Origin: Bacteroidales bacterium
GTDB taxonomy: Bacteria > Bacteroidota > Bacteroidia > Bacteroidales > F082
Length of the DNA: 24,116 nt
Assembly: GCA_023229135.1 (NCBI GenBank)
Contig: JALNZT010000052.1
Span: 1 to 24,116 of the forward strand
Reading direction: 5' to 3'
Shown: positions 22,960 to 24,116 of the stretch, in pieces
Layout: each line of letters opens with the position of its first letter
Position numbering within the stretch: position 1 is the first letter of the stretch
The notes under the pieces: model-generated
The model's input: only the letters and a program-made list of their open reading frames with translations
What the model was told of the DNA's origin: nothing
The model's database searches: none
Position numbers and translations under genes: made by a program

Positions 22960-23979
22960 TTAAAACTCATCACTTTTAATATGCCAAATACCATATTTTA
23001 TTTTTACGACATGGCACATGTCCCAACAGTCGTTCCCTCCACACAACAAAAATGATGTCTCATCCCAAGCATAGAATTTTATTAGACTTTTGCTTGTTGG
23101 TTTATACATATTTGCTATTGTACCTAGTGCATTCGCATAAAACGAAATTTCAGGTTCAGATAAACAATGATGATTTAAAGTGTTTTCTTGAAAATCATGA
23201 AATAGCAAATATTCTCCATACGGATTATTGTTTGTTGGCACGTCCCAATACCATACTTCGATTTCGGATACGCTTGTGTAATATGAACTTCCTACAGGTA
23301 CAGATATCATCATATTAGCAAGATAGGCAATTTTGTTAGCAGCATCTATACCAGTTCCAAGACCTGAACCATCGCACCTGCCAAGATCCCAACCCCAGTA
23401 CCAAGAGTAGTCATTACCAAATCCAGCTGTTCCATCAGTTCCAAAACCTGATGTTAATTCTAATATTACCCTATTATCATCTGCTTCTTTTAATGAAATA
23501 TCAGCAACAATTAGTTGTTTCTCATTTGATGTAATGACGGCATTGTGTGCAGCTAAACTGTCAATAACCTTGTCATAAGCAGCCTGAACATCTGACAAAG
23601 CAATCTTACCATTAGTGAGGGGGACTTCAATAAAAGAAGAATCAACAACAAATTCTTTAAGAGTCGTGCTGGCATCTCCATAGGTAAGGTTGGAGGCTGC
23701 TTCAATGTACCAAATTGCACTATCAATCTCCATTGTTTCTGATCCTGATTTGAAATTTGGGTTTTCGCGAATTTGTTCTATTTTATCTCTAAACGCGATT
23801 ATCTGTTTTTCAAGTTGAGCATCTTTAAATGATTGCTCTGGTTTGTTAGACGATTTGTTGATACCTGATTGCTCCTTTTGACAAGAATAAAAAAACATAC
23901 TGAATGCAATTATAATTGCAAGACCGAAATAAGTTAATAAATGTTTCCTTTTCGCTACTGTTAATAATGATTTTTTCAT
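22960..23979 (-). CDS. Exported lipoprotein of unknown function (339 aa)
   Basis: A lipoprotein signal sequence with an unusually long basic n-region (MKKSLLTVAKRKHLL), a hydrophobic core, and Cys33 in the lipobox MFFYSCQKE. The CQKEQ start of the mature protein resembles the Q/K-acidic export signal reported for surface lipoproteins of some Bacteroidota, so surface exposure is possible. Residues about 45-115 are helical (DAQLEKQIIAFRDKIEQIREN). The rest is Gly/Trp/Tyr-rich with several cysteines (WYWGWDLGRCDGSG, NHHCLSEPE, LLCGGNDCWDMCHVV), suggesting disulfide-bonded extracytoplasmic structure. I do not recognise the family. It begins 22 nt after a possible upstream partial gene. Confidence 0.75.
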   Translation of the reverse strand: MKKSLLTVAKRKHLLTYFGLAIIIAFSMFFYSCQKEQSGINKSSNKPEQSFKDAQLEKQIIAFRDKIEQIRENPNFKSGSETMEIDSAIWYIEAASNLTYGDASTTLKEFVVDSSFIEVPLTNGKIALSDVQAAYDKVIDSLAAHNAVITSNEKQLIVADISLKEADDNRVILELTSGFGTDGTAGFGNDYSWYWGWDLGRCDGSGLGTGIDAANKIAYLANMMISVPVGSSYYTSVSEIEVWYWDVPTNNNPYGEYLLFHDFQENTLNHHCLSEPEISFYANALGTIANMYKPTSKSLIKFYAWDETSFLLCGGNDCWDMCHVVKIKYGIWHIKSDEF

Positions 23980-24001
23980 AATAATTAATTTTGGCGGTGT
24001 T

Positions 24002-24116
24002 CTAAATAATAAATGCCCCAGAGCGTATTAATATAAAATCTCGCCAAGCCGTAGCTGATTTTACAGCTTCTTCAATGGCTAATATTGCAGGAATAGCACT
24101 TTTCATGAGCTTATCA
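24002..24116 (-). CDS. Possible C-terminal end of a gene cut by the window edge
   Basis: An open minus-strand frame enters from the window edge and ends in TAG at 24002 after about 38 codons (ending ATAWRDFILIRSGAFII). There is an internal ATG at 24104-24106. The length is too short to identify. The 22-nt gap to the lipoprotein start would suit an operon, but the frame could be open by chance. Confidence 0.3.
   Translation of the reverse strand, partial: DKLMKSAIPAILAIEEAVKSATAWRDFILIRSGAFII

Overview
The window comes from a Bacteroidota genome. The evidence is four secreted proteins ending in type IX secretion (T9SS) type A sorting domains with a YPNP/FPNP entry motif, TAnnTTTG-type -7 promoter elements without clear Shine-Dalgarno sites, AT-rich intergenic DNA, and typical Bacteroidota hybrid kinases and CHAT/TPR proteins. 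I cannot place it below phylum level from sequence alone.

Region 1 (1-8.9 kb): a short exported TPR-like protein on the minus strand (88-498) is divergent from a four-gene plus-strand signalling operon. The operon encodes a cytosolic hybrid histidine kinase (REC-HisKA-HATPase-REC-REC), a very large membrane hybrid kinase (dCache-HAMP array-GAF-coiled coil-HisKA-HATPase-REC x3), a CheR methyltransferase and a stand-alone CheB methylesterase. Spacers are 31, 26 and 3 nt. No CheA, CheW or methyl-accepting protein is present, so the CheR/CheB pair probably serves the kinases.

Region 2 (8.9-15.4 kb): after a 381-nt spacer with palindromes and degenerate octamer repeats come a secreted endonuclease/exonuclease/phosphatase (minus), a sigma-70/ECF-like factor whose 3' end overlaps by 14 nt a single-pass membrane anti-sigma/TPR protein (plus), and a converging 1091-aa exported TPR-CHAT caspase-like protease with a C-terminal membrane anchor (minus). 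This sigma / membrane TPR / TPR-CHAT set resembles the components of the type III-E CRISPR protease relay, but has no cas genes and a periplasmic topology. It is the best candidate for an undescribed system here.

Region 3 (15.4-24.1 kb): a minus-strand accessory region for secreted and surface proteins. It has a dockerin/cohesin-like T9SS protein, a tightly packed four-gene operon (short beta-helix-like protein, 539-aa T9SS protein, small exported protein, 295-aa T9SS protein), a further T9SS protein, a lipoprotein, and possibly the last codons of a gene cut by the window edge. A direct repeat of about 475 bp (16546-17022 and 20698-21168) flanks the four-gene operon. Copy A carries the intact 5' end of the dockerin gene, and copy B carries only its first about 32 codons, as a pseudogene. 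The intergenic part of the repeat is much better conserved than the coding part.

I saw no tRNA, rRNA, CRISPR array, transposase or integrase gene. All motif, domain and repeat calls were made by eye.
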